From positions 1-43,734 of the forward strand of contig CAXNKG010000024.1 in assembly GCA_964202965.1 (NCBI GenBank): a stretch of 43,734 bases of DNA, given 5' to 3'. This DNA is from CAXNKG01 sp964202965 (lineage in GTDB: Bacteria > Acidobacteriota > Vicinamibacteria > Vicinamibacterales > UBA2999). The position numbers were made by a program, and so were the translations under genes. Shown here one piece after another: positions 30,977 through 38,980 of the stretch (positions within the stretch are counted from its first letter, which is position 1; each line of letters opens with the position of its first letter). The notes beneath the pieces are model-generated. The model was not told the origin of the DNA and searched no databases. It was given only the letters and a program-made list of their open reading frames with translations.

Positions 30977-31132
30977 CTAACGTTCGGGGAACCGCTCAAT
31001 CCGCTTGTCGTCGTCGAGCTTCGGCGGTTCTTCCCTGGGCTTCCGGCTGTTCGGATCCGCCGGGCCTGGCGGAGGCGCAGGCGGTGGCGGCGTTCCTGGA
31101 GAAGGCGGGCTCTGGGCCTCGGGAATTCCCAT
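30977..31132 (-). CDS. Small proline-rich protein, hypothetical
   Basis: 51 residues: MGIPEAQSPPSPGTPPPPAP, further Pro/Gly, then a charged tail KLDDDKRIERFPER. The reading frame is clean from ATG 31132 to TAG and has the codon GC bias of its neighbours, but no domain. It sits between sulfite reductase and the zinc peptidase, on the same strand, framed by inverted repeats. No ribosome-binding site is clear. It may be a real short cytoplasmic protein or a chance frame in a GC-rich gap. Confidence 0.45.
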   Translation of the reverse strand: MGIPEAQSPPSPGTPPPPAPPPGPADPNSRKPREEPPKLDDDKRIERFPER

Positions 31133-31137
31133 CGTCA

Positions 31138-31163
31138 CCGCCTACTGCCTACTGCCTACAGCC
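31138..31163. repeat. CGCCTACTGCCTACTGCC repeat, other arm
   Basis: Tandem CCTACTG units directly after the sulfite reductase stop; same family as 4959-5002. Confidence 0.7.
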
Positions 31164-32989
31164 TAGCTCGCGCACTCCCCGTCCATCACTTCGGGTGTGA
31201 ACGCCTCGGTTTCGCCCAGATCGATGTAATCCTGTGGCTCCAGCTCGCCCGGAACGACTTCGGCAAGGTCCTTCAACGCGTCGGTGGCCGCGGCGGGGCC
31301 GACGCGGCGGAAGAAGGCGCCCAGTGACTCCGCGGCCACGCGATCCTGCCGGTAAAGGCCAATCAGGCGATCGAGTGCGTCTGTCAGGCGATTGACCGGC
31401 ACCTTTGACACGACCTTGCCGAACTGCGCGCCATCGCTGCTGACGCCACCGCCGACCAGCACGAAGTACTGCGGCACGGCGCGTCCACCCACCCTGCGAA
31501 CGCTCCCCTGGAAGCCGATCCCGGAGATGTGGTGCTGACCGCAGCCGTTCGGGCATCCGCTGATCTTGATGTCGCCCGACGGCACGGCGTCCACGAGCTC
31601 GGGATGCGCACTGAGATACTCGGTCAGCACCCGGCCCAATCCACGCGACTGCGTCACCGCGAGACGGCAACTCTCCGCCCCCGGGCAGCTCGTGACATCC
31701 GCGACCGTTCCCGCATCCCCGGCTCCGAGATCGGCAGCGCGAAGCCGCTCATAGAACGCCGACACCGCCTTGACCGGAACCCATCGGAACAGGATGTTCT
31801 GATCGATGGTCAGCCTGACCGTGCCATCGCTGTAGGCCTCGGCGAGGTCGGCGATGACCTGCGCCTGACCGGCCGTGAAGTCGCCGAGCGGCAGCCTGGC
31901 GGTCACCATGACGAACCCGGCCTGCCGCTGCTTGCGGATGTTGTGCTTCGTCCAGCGCGCGTAGCCATCCGGCAGCATCTGCAGTTTCACGGTCCCCGGC
32001 CTGATTCCGGGTCCACTCAGGCTGGTGTCGGCCAGCGCGGCGGCCATCTGCGGCGTCGGCGGCGCGGGCTTCGGCCAGTCCGGCGCCTCTTCAACCGGGG
32101 GCGCCTCCGCCGGGAACGGCAGGCGGGCCCCACCCTCCGCGCGGAATCCGGCTAGCGCCTCCTCGAACTTCGCGCGCCATGCCTTCCACCCAAGCAACTT
32201 CATCAGGAACTTCATCCGGTTCCGCTGCGGGTGCTTCCGGTCGCCGTTCTCGTGGAACACGCGCAGGACCGCTTCGGCCACATTGAGCATCTCCTCCGCC
32301 GGGAGGAATTCATACAAGACGGGCGCGTCGGTCACCATGATCGCGGTGCCGCCGCCCACGACAACCTTGAAGCCACGCTGGCCGTCGACGATGCGCGCGT
32401 GCCAGCCGATGTCATGGATGGCGGCCACGGCGTGGTCCTCGTGGCACCCCTCGAACGCAATCTTGAACTTCCGCGGCAGCGACGCGGCGAGCGGATGCCG
32501 GAGGAAGTACCGCGTGAGCGCCTCCGCATAGGGCGTGACGTCGAATATTTCGTTCTCGGCGACGCCGGAGTACGGGCAGGACGTGATGTTGCGGACCGAA
32601 TTGCCGCACGCCTCCTGCGTCGTGATCCCCGTCTCCGCCATGGCGCGCATCGCGCTTTCCACGACATCGAGCTTGACGAAGTGGAACTGGACGTTCTGTC
32701 GGGTCGTCACGTGCCCGAAGCCGCGCGAATAGCTCGTGGCGACCCCGGCAAGAGATCGCAACTGGGCCGACGTCAGGATGCCCTGCGGGATCTTCACCCG
32801 CAGCATCTGGACATCGTCCTGCCGCTGCCCGTAGGTGCCGCGCACCAGGCGGAACTTGCGCCAGTCGTCGGCCGAAATCTCGCCGCGCTCGTACCTGCCC
32901 AGGACCTCGACGAACTCGTCGATGTCGTGCTCCCTGGCAAACCCCGTTCGCGGACGGCCCACAGCCGTCGCCTGATCAATGACCGACAT
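31163..32989 (-). CDS. Ferredoxin-type sulfite/nitrite reductase (siroheme, 4Fe-4S)
   Basis: 608 residues with the two-fold repeat of this family: TTRQNVQFHFVKLDVVESAM near the N-terminus and LTIDQNILFRWVPVK in the second half. The four Cys that bind the siroheme-bridged [4Fe-4S] cluster are in VTSCPGAESCRLA (Cx5C) and KISGCPNGCGQHH (Cx3C). It reduces sulfite to sulfide (or nitrite to ammonia) by six electrons. The start overlaps cysG by 14 bp, and the operon lies behind a cysteine-codon leader, so sulfite is the more likely substrate. A Glu/Pro-rich linker (EAPPVEEAPDWPKPAPPTP) joins the halves. Confidence 0.9.
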   Translation of the reverse strand: MSVIDQATAVGRPRTGFAREHDIDEFVEVLGRYERGEISADDWRKFRLVRGTYGQRQDDVQMLRVKIPQGILTSAQLRSLAGVATSYSRGFGHVTTRQNVQFHFVKLDVVESAMRAMAETGITTQEACGNSVRNITSCPYSGVAENEIFDVTPYAEALTRYFLRHPLAASLPRKFKIAFEGCHEDHAVAAIHDIGWHARIVDGQRGFKVVVGGGTAIMVTDAPVLYEFLPAEEMLNVAEAVLRVFHENGDRKHPQRNRMKFLMKLLGWKAWRAKFEEALAGFRAEGGARLPFPAEAPPVEEAPDWPKPAPPTPQMAAALADTSLSGPGIRPGTVKLQMLPDGYARWTKHNIRKQRQAGFVMVTARLPLGDFTAGQAQVIADLAEAYSDGTVRLTIDQNILFRWVPVKAVSAFYERLRAADLGAGDAGTVADVTSCPGAESCRLAVTQSRGLGRVLTEYLSAHPELVDAVPSGDIKISGCPNGCGQHHISGIGFQGSVRRVGGRAVPQYFVLVGGGVSSDGAQFGKVVSKVPVNRLTDALDRLIGLYRQDRVAAESLGAFFRRVGPAAATDALKDLAEVVPGELEPQDYIDLGETEAFTPEVMDGECAS

Positions 32990-34337
32990 GCCTCACCTCG
33001 TCTCCTGTGGCCGCCGAGCGCGCCAATCTCTCCCGAATCTTCACGACGTCCCCGATGACCAGGACGCCCGCCGCGCCGGCCGGCGGTTCAGCGGCGCCCA
33101 TCTGATCGAGCCGGCCGGTCCATACCCATTCGTCAGGCATCGACGCGCTGCAGACGATGGCCGCGGGCGTCCCCGGGGCCCATCCGTGGCCCATCAACTG
33201 CCCCGCCAGCGAGGCGCGGGCGCCGACGCCCATCAGCATCACGACCGACAGCGAATTGGGCCGGACGGCTCCAAGACTGTTATCGACCGATGCGTCCGTG
33301 TGGCCAGCAAGCACCAGGAAGCCGGACGCCACCCCGCGGTGCGTGATCGGGATCCCGGCCAGTTCCGGGGCCGCGACCGCGGTGGTGACGCCCGGCACGA
33401 TGTCGAACGGAATCCCCGCCATTGCCAGCGCCAGAGCCTCTTCCCCGCCCCGGCCAAATACGAAGGGGTCGCCGCCCTTCAGCCGCACGACGCGCTTGCC
33501 CTGCTTGGCCGCGCGAATCATCAGCCGGTGGATCGTTTCCTGCGGCACGCTGTCGCGGCGTGCCCGCTTGCCAACCGAAAAACACTGCGCGCTCGTCGTC
33601 CGCCGGAGCGCATCCGCATCGACGAGCGCGTCGTAGAGCACGAGATCGGCCTGCTGCAGCCGACGCACCGCGGCAACAGTCCAGAGATCGGGATTGCCCG
33701 GGCCCGCGCCGACGAGGGATACGGCACCAGGCCTCAGTTCCGGGTTCCGGGTTCCGGGTTCCGGGTTCCCGTTCGGCGGTTCGGCGTTCGATTCTCCATA
33801 GATCCGATTGAGCGCATCCAGCAGTCGCGGCCGGCGCTGTTCCATCGGCACACCCTGCTGCTTCCAGGCGATACGCGCGGCATCGGCGGTCGAGAGCCAG
33901 AGCCCCAGATCCTGCGGCAGCATCGCGTCGATACCTTCGCGCAGCAGGCCCGCGAGCGCCGGCGCTCGGCCATCGGTCGAAATCGCGACCGTCACGCCCT
34001 CGCGCCGGACGACGCCGCCAAGATAGGCCGTCGCGTGGCGGGGATCGTCCACCGCATTCACGAAAATCCTCCGCTCGTCCGCCGCCGCCCGCACCTTCTG
34101 GTTCACGTCAGGCGGCGCTGCCGCCACGACCCACCAGGCGCCGTCGAGATCCGCCGGCGCAAACGGCCGGCGAACGATGGTGACCGCCAGGCGCTCGATT
34201 TCGGGCACCACGTCCGGCGCGACCACGGTCACGTCGGCGCCGGCCGCCAGCAGCGCCTCGAGCTTCGAGGCCGCCACAGGACCGCCGCCGACGACGACGG
34301 CACGACGCGACTGAAGGTTCAGAAATGCTGGAAACAT
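32976..34337 (-). CDS. cysG: Siroheme synthase CysG (dehydrogenase/ferrochelatase + methyltransferase)
   Basis: 453 residues from ATG 34337. The N-terminal part (about 1-200) has the NAD-binding VVVGGGPVAASKLEALLAAG and FVNAVDDPRHATAYLG of precorrin-2 dehydrogenase/ferrochelatase; the C-terminal part is uroporphyrinogen-III methyltransferase (AVSLVGAGPGNPDLWTV; RLKGGDPFVFGRGGEEA; GVTTAVAAPELAGIPITHRG). Together they make siroheme for the downstream reductase. The linker NGNPEPGTRNPELRPG is encoded by a GTTCCGG tandem repeat, unusual for this enzyme. An attenuator-like terminator ends just before its start, with AGG 4 nt upstream as a weak ribosome-binding site. Confidence 0.94.
   Translation of the reverse strand: MFPAFLNLQSRRAVVVGGGPVAASKLEALLAAGADVTVVAPDVVPEIERLAVTIVRRPFAPADLDGAWWVVAAAPPDVNQKVRAAADERRIFVNAVDDPRHATAYLGGVVRREGVTVAISTDGRAPALAGLLREGIDAMLPQDLGLWLSTADAARIAWKQQGVPMEQRRPRLLDALNRIYGESNAEPPNGNPEPGTRNPELRPGAVSLVGAGPGNPDLWTVAAVRRLQQADLVLYDALVDADALRRTTSAQCFSVGKRARRDSVPQETIHRLMIRAAKQGKRVVRLKGGDPFVFGRGGEEALALAMAGIPFDIVPGVTTAVAAPELAGIPITHRGVASGFLVLAGHTDASVDNSLGAVRPNSLSVVMLMGVGARASLAGQLMGHGWAPGTPAAIVCSASMPDEWVWTGRLDQMGAAEPPAGAAGVLVIGDVVKIRERLARSAATGDEVRHVGH
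33737..33770. repeat. Tandem 7-bp repeat GTTCCGG x4.9 inside cysG
   Basis: Four exact GTTCCGG units (33737-33764) and a partial fifth (33765-33770). Read on the minus strand it encodes the NPEPGTRNPEL linker between the two CysG domains without breaking the frame. Confidence 0.95.
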
Positions 34338-34343
34338 GCGCCT

Positions 34344-34380
34344 AAAAAGCAAAAAGCCCGGGAGGTTGTCCCGGGCTTTC
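34344..34380 (-). terminator. Attenuator terminator before cysG
   Basis: On the minus strand AAAGCCCGGG (34379-34370), loop ACAACCT, CCCGGGCTTT (34362-34353), in a T-tract TTTTTGCTTTTT (34355-34344). It ends 6 nt before the cysG ATG. Its 5' arm can instead pair with a leader segment (CCGGGAC 34374-34368 with GTCCCGG 34441-34435). Confidence 0.9.
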
Positions 34381-34405
34381 GATCCTGTTCGTGTTTGGGT
34401 GTGTC

Positions 34406-34492
34406 TTACGCGTGACCCGCACGGACCGCAAGCGCCGGGACTTGAGTCCCCGTACAACAACACGCGCAGGCGCATCCGCACAGCTTGAACAC
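34406..34492 (-). CDS. Cysteine-rich leader peptide of the cysG-sulfite reductase operon
   Basis: 28 codons: VFKLCGCACACCCTGTQV (the initiator GTG shown as V), then PALAVRAGHA and TAA. Six Cys codons sit at positions 5, 7, 9, 11, 12 and 13. Directly after them GGGAC (34450-34446) can pair with GTCCC (34441-34437), and that second strand extended (GTCCCGG) can pair with the 5' arm of the terminator. A ribosome stalled on the Cys codons would cover the first strand, free the second and so prevent the terminator; this is the logic of classical attenuation. The promoter -10 ends 8 nt before the GTG and there is no Shine-Dalgarno, so the leader is probably translated from a leaderless mRNA, as for polycysteine leaders described in mycobacteria. 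Confidence 0.85.
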   Translation of the reverse strand: MFKLCGCACACCCTGTQVPALAVRAGHA

Positions 34493-34500
34493 GATGGGGA

Positions 34501-34530
34501 ATTTTACTGCGGCAAACCGCGCAGGGTCAA
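34501..34530 (-). promoter_or_regulatory. Promoter of the Cys leader-cysG operon
   Basis: TTGACC (34530-34525), 18-bp spacer, TAAAAT (34506-34501), then 8 nt to the leader GTG at 34492. Best-matching sigma70-type promoter seen in the window; it starts 5 bp after the thrC stop codon, giving the operon independent control. Confidence 0.8.
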
Positions 34531-34534
34531 ATAG

Positions 34535-35788
34535 TTACGCCCGCGCGGCGGCGGCCTGGGCGGCCTGCGGCGCCAGTGCGCGCTCGAAGTCGGCGAGGCT
34601 CCGCCCGATGCGCGTGGGCTGGGCCACGCGGCCCATCATGACGTCGGCGGTCTTGTAGCCATTCCCGGTAATGCACACCACGACCGACTGGTTTCGCTTG
34701 ATCACGCCCTGTTTGATGAGCTTCCGCGTCACCGCCAGCGTGGTTCCCCCGGCGGGCTCGGTGAAGATGCCTTCGGTCTGGGCAAGCAGCTGGACGGCGT
34801 CCAGGATCTCCGGGTCGGTCGCGGAGGCGCCGGCACCGCCCGTTTCGTGCACGACTTTGACGACCTGGAATCCGTCCGCCGGATTGCCGATCGCCAGAGA
34901 CTTCGCAATCGTGTTGGGCTTCACCGGCTCGGGAAATTCCAGCCCGGCGTCGAGCGCGTTGATCACCGGCGACGAACCCGCCGGCTGCGCGGCGTGGATC
35001 TTCGGCATCTGGCCGCTCACCAGGCCGACTTCGCGCAGCTCGCGGAACCCTTTGTAGATGCGCGGCAAGAGCGTCCCGCCGGCGACAGGCGACACAACGT
35101 GGTCCGGGAAGCGCCAGCCAAGCTGCTCCGCGATCTCGAAGCCCATCGTCTTGGCGCCCTCGGCGTAGTACGAGCGCAGATTGATGTTCGCGAATCCCCA
35201 GCCATAGCGATCCACAATCTGCGTGCACAGCCGGTTGACGTCGTCGTAGTTGCCTTCCACCGCCACGACGTGCGGCGCGTAGATCGCGGCGCCCAGGACC
35301 TTCGCGGGTTCCAGATCGTGAGGGATGAAGACGTAGCACGACAACCCGAGGCGCGCGGCGTGGGCGGCGACGCTGCCGGCGAGATTGCCGGTGGACGCGC
35401 ATCCGAACACCTGGAACCCGAGTTCCACAGCGCGGGTGGCCGCAATCGACACGACGCGGTCCTTGTACGAGAACGTCGGATGGTTGACCGAGTCGTCTTT
35501 GAGATACAGCTCGTCGACGCCGAGCTCGCGCGCCAGGCGGGTCGCCCGCACGAGCGGCGTGAAGCCGGAGTTGAACCCGGTGCGCGGCTCCTCGACTGGC
35601 AGCAGCTCGAGATAGCGCCAGAGCGAACGCGGGCGCGATTCAATGAGCTCCCGGGTCATGACCTTGCGGACGGCCGCATAGTCGTACGAGACTTCAAGTG
35701 GGCCGAGGCAGTCGCTGCAGACCCACAGCGCCTCTGCCGGATACGTCGCGCCACACAGGTGGCAGGTCAGGCCCGCGACGAATTTCAT
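34535..35788 (-). CDS. thrC: Threonine synthase
   Basis: 417 residues. N-terminal zinc-ribbon CHLC...CSDC (residues about 9-33), found in many threonine synthases of this branch, then the PLP fold: Lys in HPTFSYKDRVVSIAA, phosphate loop CASTGNLAGSVAAHAA and the C-terminal VVCITGNGYKTADVM. It converts O-phosphohomoserine to threonine. ATG 35788 overlaps the thrB stop by 4 bp (ATGA). Last gene of a hom-thrB-thrC unit. The C-terminus is Ala-rich (QAAQAAAARA). Confidence 0.95.
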   Translation of the reverse strand: MKFVAGLTCHLCGATYPAEALWVCSDCLGPLEVSYDYAAVRKVMTRELIESRPRSLWRYLELLPVEEPRTGFNSGFTPLVRATRLARELGVDELYLKDDSVNHPTFSYKDRVVSIAATRAVELGFQVFGCASTGNLAGSVAAHAARLGLSCYVFIPHDLEPAKVLGAAIYAPHVVAVEGNYDDVNRLCTQIVDRYGWGFANINLRSYYAEGAKTMGFEIAEQLGWRFPDHVVSPVAGGTLLPRIYKGFRELREVGLVSGQMPKIHAAQPAGSSPVINALDAGLEFPEPVKPNTIAKSLAIGNPADGFQVVKVVHETGGAGASATDPEILDAVQLLAQTEGIFTEPAGGTTLAVTRKLIKQGVIKRNQSVVVCITGNGYKTADVMMGRVAQPTRIGRSLADFERALAPQAAQAAAARA

Positions 35789-36717
35789 GCCGTTCTCCCC
35801 TGGGCCGAGGCCACCGCCTCGCGTGTCGCCTCCGATGACTGGTGGACGCCGAGCGTGCGGACCGTCCCCGGGCACTTGGCACGCTCGTAGATGGAATGCA
35901 GCAGCCGCTCGAGGCGATCGAAATCGCGCCGCGCCAGCACCGCGACCGACGGCCCTGCTCCCGACAGGAACGCGCCGAGAATCTCCGGATCATCGAGCGC
36001 CAGCACGGTGTCGAGCTGCGGAATGAGCGCCGCCCGCGCCGGCTGGTGCAGCCGATCGCGCACCGCCTCACGCAGACCGCCGTAATCGCCATCCTGGAGC
36101 GCGTGCACGAGCCCGAGCACACGCTGCAGATTGAATACGGCGTCCTTGCGCGGGACCGACTCGGCCAGCGCGGCACGCGCTGTCGACGTCGCGAGGCCGA
36201 CCGACGGCGTCGCCACGATCAGGCGCAACTCCTCGGGCCACGGCCACCGCAGCGCGACCGGCTCCTCGCCCTCGCGCTCGATCACGGACGTGAGTCCGCC
36301 GTGCAGCGCGGCCGCGGCATTGTCGGCATGTCCCTCGAGCGAGGTGGCGACGGCCAGCAGCACGCCGTCCGGCAGCGGCTGCGTGACACGTTCGAACATG
36401 CGGACGCCGGCTACCGTCGCCGCAGCGCTGCTGCCCAGGCCGGCGGCCATCGGAATGTCGCTCTCGGCCTCGACAAAGACCGACGGTGTCTTCAAACCGG
36501 TCCAGCGGGCCATCGCATCGAAGGCGCGTTCGACAGCATTCCGGCCGGGCACCGGTGGCGTGCTCTTCACAACGGTCAGCGTCGTGCCGCCGTCATCCCG
36601 GACATCGATAACCCGGAGACGCAGGTACAGCTGCACGGCCACGCCAAGCGTGTCGAAGCCGGCTCCGAGGTTCGCCACGGAGGCTGGAACGGTGACCAAA
36701 GTGCCGTTAAGTGACAC
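35785..36717 (-). CDS. thrB: Homoserine kinase
   Basis: 310 residues, GHMP kinase family. N-terminal VPASVANLGAGFDTLGVAV, ATP loop DIPMAAGLGSSAAATVAGVR and C-terminal LGAFLSGAGPSVAVLA. It phosphorylates homoserine, supplying threonine synthase, whose gene overlaps by 4 bp. GTG start at 36717; the upstream gene hom ends 38 bp before it. No ribosome-binding site stands out. Confidence 0.95.
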   Translation of the reverse strand: MSLNGTLVTVPASVANLGAGFDTLGVAVQLYLRLRVIDVRDDGGTTLTVVKSTPPVPGRNAVERAFDAMARWTGLKTPSVFVEAESDIPMAAGLGSSAAATVAGVRMFERVTQPLPDGVLLAVATSLEGHADNAAAALHGGLTSVIEREGEEPVALRWPWPEELRLIVATPSVGLATSTARAALAESVPRKDAVFNLQRVLGLVHALQDGDYGGLREAVRDRLHQPARAALIPQLDTVLALDDPEILGAFLSGAGPSVAVLARRDFDRLERLLHSIYERAKCPGTVRTLGVHQSSEATREAVASAQGRTA

Positions 36718-36755
36718 GAACTACAGAAGATACCATGACCTCGCCGGGCTGCCGA

Positions 36756-38027
36756 TCAGGCTCGCGGGTCGTCGCTCACCAGCATCGGAAGGGCGAGCGG
36801 AGGCTCGGCATGGAAGCCAAAGGCGGCGATCTCCTTGAGCGCCGACCTGAGGGCCGGCTCCTCGCACGCCTCGACGGTGATCACGAACGGCAGGGCGTCC
36901 TTCGGGTACCCGGGCTCCTGGAGCACCGCATCCAGGTTGATCCCCTGGTTGGCCAGCGCCGCAGCAATCGACGACAGGATCCCCGGCCTGTCCTGGACGA
37001 CGAAGCGCAGATAGTACGGGCGCGCGGGCGGCGGAGCAATCTGGCCGGCGGGCCATTCCTCTCCGCGCTCGTGCGTACGCTGCGTCAGGGACAGGAGGTC
37101 CGACACGACCGCGACGGCCGTCGCCGGTCCGCCGGCACCCGCGCCGCTGAAACTGTTCTCGCCGCCGTAGTGTCCCGCAATGGTGACGACGTTATTGGCG
37201 CCCTCGTTCAGTCCGAAATGAGAGCCCCGCAGCACGAGCGCGGGACCGACGAACGCATGAAAGTTCGGGCCGTCGGCTTCGACCATCGCAATCTGTCGAA
37301 TGGTGCATCCGAGACGACGCGCGTACCGGAAGTCGGCGGCTGAAATCGTCCGAATCGTCTGCCGCGGAATGTCTGCGAGCCGCAGGTGCCGGCGGAAGGC
37401 AATCCCGGCGAGCACGACGAGCTTGGCACCCGCGTCGTGGCCGTCGACATCGGCGCTCGGATCGGCCTCCGCGTATCCAAGCCGTTGCGCGTCCGCAAGG
37501 ACGGGGGCCATCGCCTCGTCGCTCGCGGCCATGCGGCTCAGGATGTAGTTGCAGGTGCCGTTGAGAATGCCCGCGACGCGCAGCAGACGGTCGCCGGCGA
37601 GCCCTTCACGGACGCCATGAATCAACGGGACGCCGCCGGCCACGGCCGCTTCGAAGCGAAGCTGGGTCCCGCGCGTCGCGGCGAGGTGGAGCAGCTCCGG
37701 CGCGTGCGCGGCCAGCAGCATCTTGTTGGCGGTAACGACGGCGGATCCCTGTTCGAGCGCACGGCGGACCCAGGTACCCGCGGGTTCAAGCCCGCCGACC
37801 ACTTCGACGACGGCGTCCGGCTTCGAGGCGAACAACTCGTCGATGCTCTCCGTCCAGACGACGGACGAGGGAACCCAGTCGGCGCGCTTCCGCGCGACGC
37901 CGCGATTGAAGATGTGTGTGAGCTGGAGGCGATCGGCGAGGTCGGGACGGTCGACCAGAATCCTGGCCACCGACCCGCCCACCGTGCCAAATCCGAGCAG
38001 GGCGACGCGCAGCGGTTTCATCTTCAT
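36756..38027 (-). CDS. hom: Homoserine dehydrogenase (with ACT domain)
   Basis: 423 residues from ATG 38027 (MKMKPLRVALLGFGTVGGSV). NAD(P)-binding GFGTVGGSVA, catalytic region VVTANKMLLAAHAPEL, FEAAVAGGVPLIHGVREGLAG, and GYAEADPSADVDGHDAGAKL with active-site Asp/Lys. The last about 80 residues (YYLRFVVQDRPGILSSIAAA) are an ACT domain that usually binds threonine for feedback control. It makes homoserine for threonine and methionine. The frame stays open far upstream but that part is antisense to aguB and not family-like. First gene of the threonine operon. Confidence 0.95.
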   Translation of the reverse strand: MKMKPLRVALLGFGTVGGSVARILVDRPDLADRLQLTHIFNRGVARKRADWVPSSVVWTESIDELFASKPDAVVEVVGGLEPAGTWVRRALEQGSAVVTANKMLLAAHAPELLHLAATRGTQLRFEAAVAGGVPLIHGVREGLAGDRLLRVAGILNGTCNYILSRMAASDEAMAPVLADAQRLGYAEADPSADVDGHDAGAKLVVLAGIAFRRHLRLADIPRQTIRTISAADFRYARRLGCTIRQIAMVEADGPNFHAFVGPALVLRGSHFGLNEGANNVVTIAGHYGGENSFSGAGAGGPATAVAVVSDLLSLTQRTHERGEEWPAGQIAPPPARPYYLRFVVQDRPGILSSIAAALANQGINLDAVLQEPGYPKDALPFVITVEACEEPALRSALKEIAAFGFHAEPPLALPMLVSDDPRA

Positions 38028-38056
38028 GCAGAGTAGGCGTAGGGACGAACCAACGT

Positions 38057-38062
38057 TAGCAT
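38057..38062 (+). promoter_or_regulatory. -10 hexamer of aguB, leaderless spacing
   Basis: TAGCAT lies 7 nt before ATG 38070, though AGGG (38063-38066) within those 7 nt could serve as a short ribosome-binding site if transcription starts earlier. Confidence 0.35.
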
Positions 38063-38069
38063 AGGGCTG

Positions 38070-38978
38070 ATGTTCACGGTCGCCGTCGTCCAGGACCACG
38101 CGGATGCGGATGTACGCAGCAATGTGCAGCGCGCGGAAACGCTTGTCCGCGATGCGGCGCGGCGCGGCGCGCAGATCATCTGCCTGAAGGAGCTGTTCAA
38201 CTCGCCCTACTTCTGCAAGTCGCAGCAGAGCGACCGGTTCGACCTGGCCGAGCCGATCCCGGGCCCGACGACCGACGTGATGCAGGCGCTCGCGAAGGAG
38301 CTGGCCGTCGTGATCATCGTGCCGATCTTCGAGCGCCAGGCCGCTGGCGTCTATCGCAACTCCGCGGCCGTGATTGACGCCGACGGGAGCCTCCTGGGTG
38401 CGTATCGCAAGATGCACATCCCGGACGATCCGCTCTTCCACGAGAAGTACTACTTCACGCCCGGGGACGGGCATTTCGATTTTCACGGAGAAGAGGCAGG
38501 CGAGCCTGGCGGCTTCCAGGTCTGGAAGACGCGGTACGCGACGATTGGCGTGCTGATCTGCTGGGACCAGTGGTTTCCCGAGGCGGCGCGCATCACGTCG
38601 CTGCTGGGCGCGGAGGTGCTTTTCTACCCCACCGCTATCGGCTGGCATCCCGCGGAAAGAGACGAATGGGGGCAGGCGCAGGTCGAGGCCTGGCGCACGA
38701 TCCAGCGGTCGCACGCAATCGCCAACGGCGTCTATGTGGCGTCGCCGAATCGCATTGGCCACGAAGACGAACCCGGCACAAACGGCATCACCTTCTTCGG
38801 CCACTCGTTCATCGCCGACCCGTTCGGGCGCTGCGTGGCGGAAGCCGGCGAGGGAGAGGAGATCGTCATCGCCCAGTGCGATCCGGCGCTGATCGAGAGC
38901 GTCCGTCGCAACTGGCCGTTTCTCCGCGACCGCCGCGTCGATGCCTACGGCCCAATCCTGAAGCGCTACCTCGGCTAA
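38070..38978 (+). CDS. aguB: N-carbamoylputrescine amidase
   Basis: 302 residues, nitrilase superfamily. Catalytic triad: Glu in CLKELFNSPYFCK, Lys in GAYRKMHIPDDPLFHEKYYF, Cys in GVLICWDQWFPEAAR. The PDDPLF/HEKYYFTPGD segment is typical of AguB rather than other nitrilases. It hydrolyses N-carbamoylputrescine to putrescine, the last step of the plant-type arginine decarboxylase route. It precedes agmatine deiminase in the same direction, separated by a REP-like inverted repeat. No arginine decarboxylase is in the window. Confidence 0.95.
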   Translation: MFTVAVVQDHADADVRSNVQRAETLVRDAARRGAQIICLKELFNSPYFCKSQQSDRFDLAEPIPGPTTDVMQALAKELAVVIIVPIFERQAAGVYRNSAAVIDADGSLLGAYRKMHIPDDPLFHEKYYFTPGDGHFDFHGEEAGEPGGFQVWKTRYATIGVLICWDQWFPEAARITSLLGAEVLFYPTAIGWHPAERDEWGQAQVEAWRTIQRSHAIANGVYVASPNRIGHEDEPGTNGITFFGHSFIADPFGRCVAEAGEGEEIVIAQCDPALIESVRRNWPFLRDRRVDAYGPILKRYLG

Positions 38979-38980
38979 TT

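Noticed and set aside
32979..34415. 478-codon plus-strand frame over cysG
   Set aside because: Antisense shadow; cysG has clear catalytic motifs on the minus strand.
38028..38804. N-terminal extension of homoserine dehydrogenase
   Set aside because: Open frame only; antisense to aguB, and the family start is MKMKPLRVALLGFG at 38027.
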